Positions 61,988 through 64,000 of a DNA stretch of 64,000 nucleotides are shown piece after piece. Each line of letters begins with the position of its first letter. Position 1 is the stretch's first letter. The DNA is from Paenibacillus radicis (ex Gao et al. 2016) (lineage in GTDB: Bacteria > Bacillota > Bacilli > Paenibacillales > Paenibacillaceae): contig NZ_BMHY01000003.1 of assembly GCF_014641555.1 (NCBI RefSeq), positions 327,367-391,366 on the forward strand. The letters run 5' to 3'. Position numbers and translations under genes: made by a program. The notes below the pieces were generated by a model, which saw only the letters and a program-made list of their open reading frames with translations, had not been told where the DNA came from and searched no databases.

Positions 61988-62449
61988 TTAGCGCTGAATC
62001 AGCTTGAAATCGTCATAATGGAAGCCCGGCGCTACGACACAGGACACGAATACGGGCTCGTCCCCCAGCGGATGCGACATTTGCCATTCTCCCGCTGGAA
62101 CCAGCGCTTGCGGCTGCTGACCGTTCAGAACGTCTCCGCCCAAAATAATTTCCTGGCGTGTATGCGGCGCATCTTCTGTGCCTCCAAGCGTAAGCCTCAT
62201 TGGGCCGCCTGAATGCCATAACCACAGCTCGTCCGAATGTACTTTATGCCAATCGGAGAATTCCTCGGGATGCAGCAGGAAGTAAATCGAAGAAGCTGCA
62301 AAACGAGGGCCCGAATAAGGCTCGCCGAGCACCTGTTGAGGAATTTCGAAGGATGCTTTCCAAAGCTCTTTATACCAGCCGCCTTCTACATGCGGCTTCA
62401 ACCCTAAAGCCTCGACCAAAGGGGACAGCTGTTTTACTGTATTGCTCAT
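61988..62449 (-). CDS. Cupin-5 (DUF985) protein
   Basis: The 153-residue protein has the cupin_5 family landmarks: LKPHVEGGWYKELW at the start, SSIYFLLHPEEFSDWHKVHSDELWLWHSG in the middle (given in outline, with the metal-type histidines) and CVVAPGFHYDDFKL near the end. The yeast homologue YML079w has a jelly-roll fold and no settled function. GGGAGGAG lies eight bases before the ATG. The riboswitch starts 68 bases after the stop with no separate terminator seen, so cupin transcripts may read into it. Confidence 0.88.
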   Translation of the reverse strand: MSNTVKQLSPLVEALGLKPHVEGGWYKELWKASFEIPQQVLGEPYSGPRFAASSIYFLLHPEEFSDWHKVHSDELWLWHSGGPMRLTLGGTEDAPHTRQEIILGGDVLNGQQPQALVPAGEWQMSHPLGDEPVFVSCVVAPGFHYDDFKLIQR

Positions 62450-62579
62450 TTGATCTCTCCTCCCAGTATCTTTCTAAAGCTTTGTTTCTGCTTCAAATTT
62501 TATACCGAATGTCGAGAAACCGTCAAACGACGGTCAGTCAAATGACGGTCAGTCAAATGAATGATTGCTACTGAATAAT

Positions 62580-62635
62580 GAAAAAGCCTGCTCCTTACGC
62601 CCCCTGAAACGGAAGCGATAAGAACAGGCTTTTTT
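62580..62635 (-). terminator. Terminator of the ABC exporter gene
   Basis: The minus strand has AAAAAAGCCTG / CAGGCTTTTT arms around a long loop of about 35 bases containing a smaller pairing. It lies 13 bases after the stop at 62648. Two ACGGTCAGTCAAATG direct repeats lie just beyond it at 62530-62560. Confidence 0.75.
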
Positions 62636-62647
62636 GCATTTAATGAA

Positions 62648-64000
62648 TTAGGCTGTGCCGAACTGTGCCTTGTGCAGACGACTGTATACGCCGCCAGTTG
62701 CGACAAGCTCATCATGCCGGCCTTGCTCGGAAATGCCTTCTTCCGTCACAACGACGATGCGATCGGCATTCTTAATCGTTGCCAAGCGATGCGCAATGAC
62801 TAGTGTCGTTCTGCCGACGGACAGCTCGGCCAGCGATTGCTGAATCGCCGCTTCCGTCTCGGTGTCAAGCGCTGAAGTCGCTTCATCCAAAATAAGAATC
62901 GGCGGGTTTTTCAAGAACATCCGGGCAATCGCCATCCGCTGCTTCTGGCCGCCGGACAGCTTCACGCCCCGCTCGCCCACTACCGTATCCAGCCCATTCG
63001 GCTGCGCGGCAATGAATTCCTCGAGCCGGGCTCTGCGTGCCGCTTCTCTAACCTCCGCTTCGGAGGCATCCAGCTTGCCATAGGCGATATTCTCACGAAT
63101 GGTGCCATGGAACAGGAATACATCCTGCTGCACGATACCGATCTGCTTGCGCAGCGATTCCATCGTCACTTTGCGAATATCTTGACCGTCAACGGAAATA
63201 CTGCCGCCATCCACCTCATAGAACCGGGGCAGCAGGCTGCAAAGCGTCGTTTTCCCTGCGCCGGAAGGTCCCACAAATGCAACCGTTTCGCCTGCCTTAA
63301 TGGATAGGCTAATGCCGTTAAGCACCTTCGCTTCACCCTCGTAGCCAAAGGATACATTGTTATAGCGAATATCGCCCTTTACGTGACCGATGTCACGGGC
63401 GTTTGGCGCGTCAGCTACGTCCGGATCGGTATCCATCAATTGAATGTAGCGCTTGAAGCCCGCAATCCCTTTCGGATAGCTCTCAATAACGGCATTAATT
63501 TTCTCAATTGGCTTGAAGAAGATATTAGTCATAAGAACAAAAGCGATAAACTCACCGTAGTGCAGCTGGCCTTGAATAACGAACCAGGCGCCGCACAGCA
63601 TCACGAACAGCTGTACAAAACGCATGAGCATATAAGTGATCGAAGCGTTCATCCCGATGATTTTGTACGAAATCAGTTTGGCAATACGGAAACGGTTGTT
63701 GTTTTCCGCAAATTGCTTGCCTTCGTGCTTCTCATTAGCGAATGCTTGTACGACGCGAATGCCGCCAACTGTATCTTCAACACGGGCATTGAAATCAGCC
63801 ATTTCACTGAACAGCCGATCCGATGCTTTTGTCATCTTTTTGTTGAAGAAAATAACGAGCCAGATGATGATGGGAACGATGACATAAGTTAAGATAGCCA
63901 GCTCCAAATTAATGTAAGCCATAATGCCAAAAGCGCCTATTAGTGTCATCACTGCGATGAACATGTCCTCGGGTCCATGATGCGCCACTTCGCCTATCTC
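62648..64000 (-). CDS. ABC-type exporter, fused permease and ATPase, N-terminus cut by window edge
   Basis: At least 450 codons are visible, and the frame stays open to base 64000 (EIGEVAHHGPED upstream of the first internal GTG). The N-terminal start is therefore missing. The part seen contains about four of the six membrane helices and the complete ATPase: GPSGAGKTTLCSLLPRFYEV (Walker A), LSGGQKQRMAIARMF (signature), ILILDEATSALDTE (Walker B) and VIAHRLATI (H-loop). This is a half-transporter exporter of the MsbA/BmrA/YfiB type that acts as a dimer. Substrate is unknown; lipids, peptides or drugs are possible. The HHGPEDMF segment is typical of Bacillales YknU/BmrC-like proteins. Confidence 0.94.
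   Translation of the reverse strand, partial: EIGEVAHHGPEDMFIAVMTLIGAFGIMAYINLELAILTYVIVPIIIWLVIFFNKKMTKASDRLFSEMADFNARVEDTVGGIRVVQAFANEKHEGKQFAENNNRFRIAKLISYKIIGMNASITYMLMRFVQLFVMLCGAWFVIQGQLHYGEFIAFVLMTNIFFKPIEKINAVIESYPKGIAGFKRYIQLMDTDPDVADAPNARDIGHVKGDIRYNNVSFGYEGEAKVLNGISLSIKAGETVAFVGPSGAGKTTLCSLLPRFYEVDGGSISVDGQDIRKVTMESLRKQIGIVQQDVFLFHGTIRENIAYGKLDASEAEVREAARRARLEEFIAAQPNGLDTVVGERGVKLSGGQKQRMAIARMFLKNPPILILDEATSALDTETEAAIQQSLAELSVGRTTLVIAHRLATIKNADRIVVVTEEGISEQGRHDELVATGGVYSRLHKAQFGTA

Noticed and set aside
61841..62212. 123-residue plus-strand frame
   Set aside because: It overlaps the riboswitch and runs antisense to the cupin gene, with no ribosome binding site.

Overview
The window looks like the chromosome of a Paenibacillus-type organism (Bacillales, Paenibacillaceae). 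The reasons are the moderately high GC, Bacillus-style ribosome binding sites with frequent GTG/TTG starts, a Bacillus-type fad/etf gene set, an SLH-domain surface protein, a YjcZ-type sporulation peptide, Fur boxes of the Bacillus 7-1-7 type, MHYT-domain signalling proteins and long palindromic intergenic repeats. No phage, insertion sequence or CRISPR array was seen. Genus-level assignment is inference from gene content.

Layout. 1-3.8 kb: sulfurtransferase (cut by the left edge), membrane-anchored sulfite-oxidase-like molybdoenzyme, methionine aminopeptidase and two small proteins. 3.9-17.7 kb: a fatty-acid beta-oxidation locus. A leftward group holds fadF and fadN; a second leftward group holds fadA, fadE, an acyl-CoA ligase with a long acidic tail and a PaaI thioesterase. 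The etfB-etfA pair is divergent from fadF. Acyl-CoA is made, oxidised and thiolysed here, with electrons passing through ETF to the FadF iron-sulfur membrane protein. 17.9-26.6 kb: SLH protein, an SRAP-family protein that lacks its catalytic residues, an AraC regulator, a Fur-controlled operon (small protein, beta-propeller-like protein, flavodoxin), ilvA and an aldo/keto reductase. 26.7-30.1 kb: a glycolipid/lipoteichoic-acid-anchor operon (UgtP-like glycosyltransferase, LtaA-like flippase, VTT/DedA membrane protein, zinc-ribbon protein).

31-41 kb: small proteins, an FUSC-type exporter, an MHYT histidine kinase, mscL with a zinc ribbon, a Nudix hydrolase, a tyrosinase-like protein running antisense into it, a Cys/His-rich protein, sodC with a structured leader, a YjcZ peptide, tRNA-Thr(CGT) and a TraX-family protein. 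41.4-52.5 kb: signalling genes, mostly linked to cyclic-di-GMP: degenerate GGDEF-EAL, OmpR regulator, 1283-residue hybrid kinase, HD-GYP and MHYT-GGDEF-EAL. 52.7-64 kb: PrsA-like foldase, aldose epimerase, SulP transporter, deoC, a secreted 5'-nucleotidase with LysM, an MFS transporter, a KamA-like half-protein behind a cyclic-di-AMP (ydaO-type) riboswitch, a cupin protein and an ABC exporter cut by the right edge.

The least explained part of the window is its non-coding DNA. At least four families of short palindromic repeats fill most of the long gaps (10.1-10.4, 22.7-23.5, 30.4-31.0, 38.1-38.8, 40.9-41.35 and 59.3-59.5 kb). Three loci carry the same TCAAAATGCAAA-type unit in clusters of about four, and an inverted pair of about 125 bp brackets a 3.1-kb segment. 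The other items most worth a second look are the riboswitch/KamA-half pairing, the residue-stripped SRAP protein and the 21-copy Glu-Gln tract in the acyl-CoA ligase.
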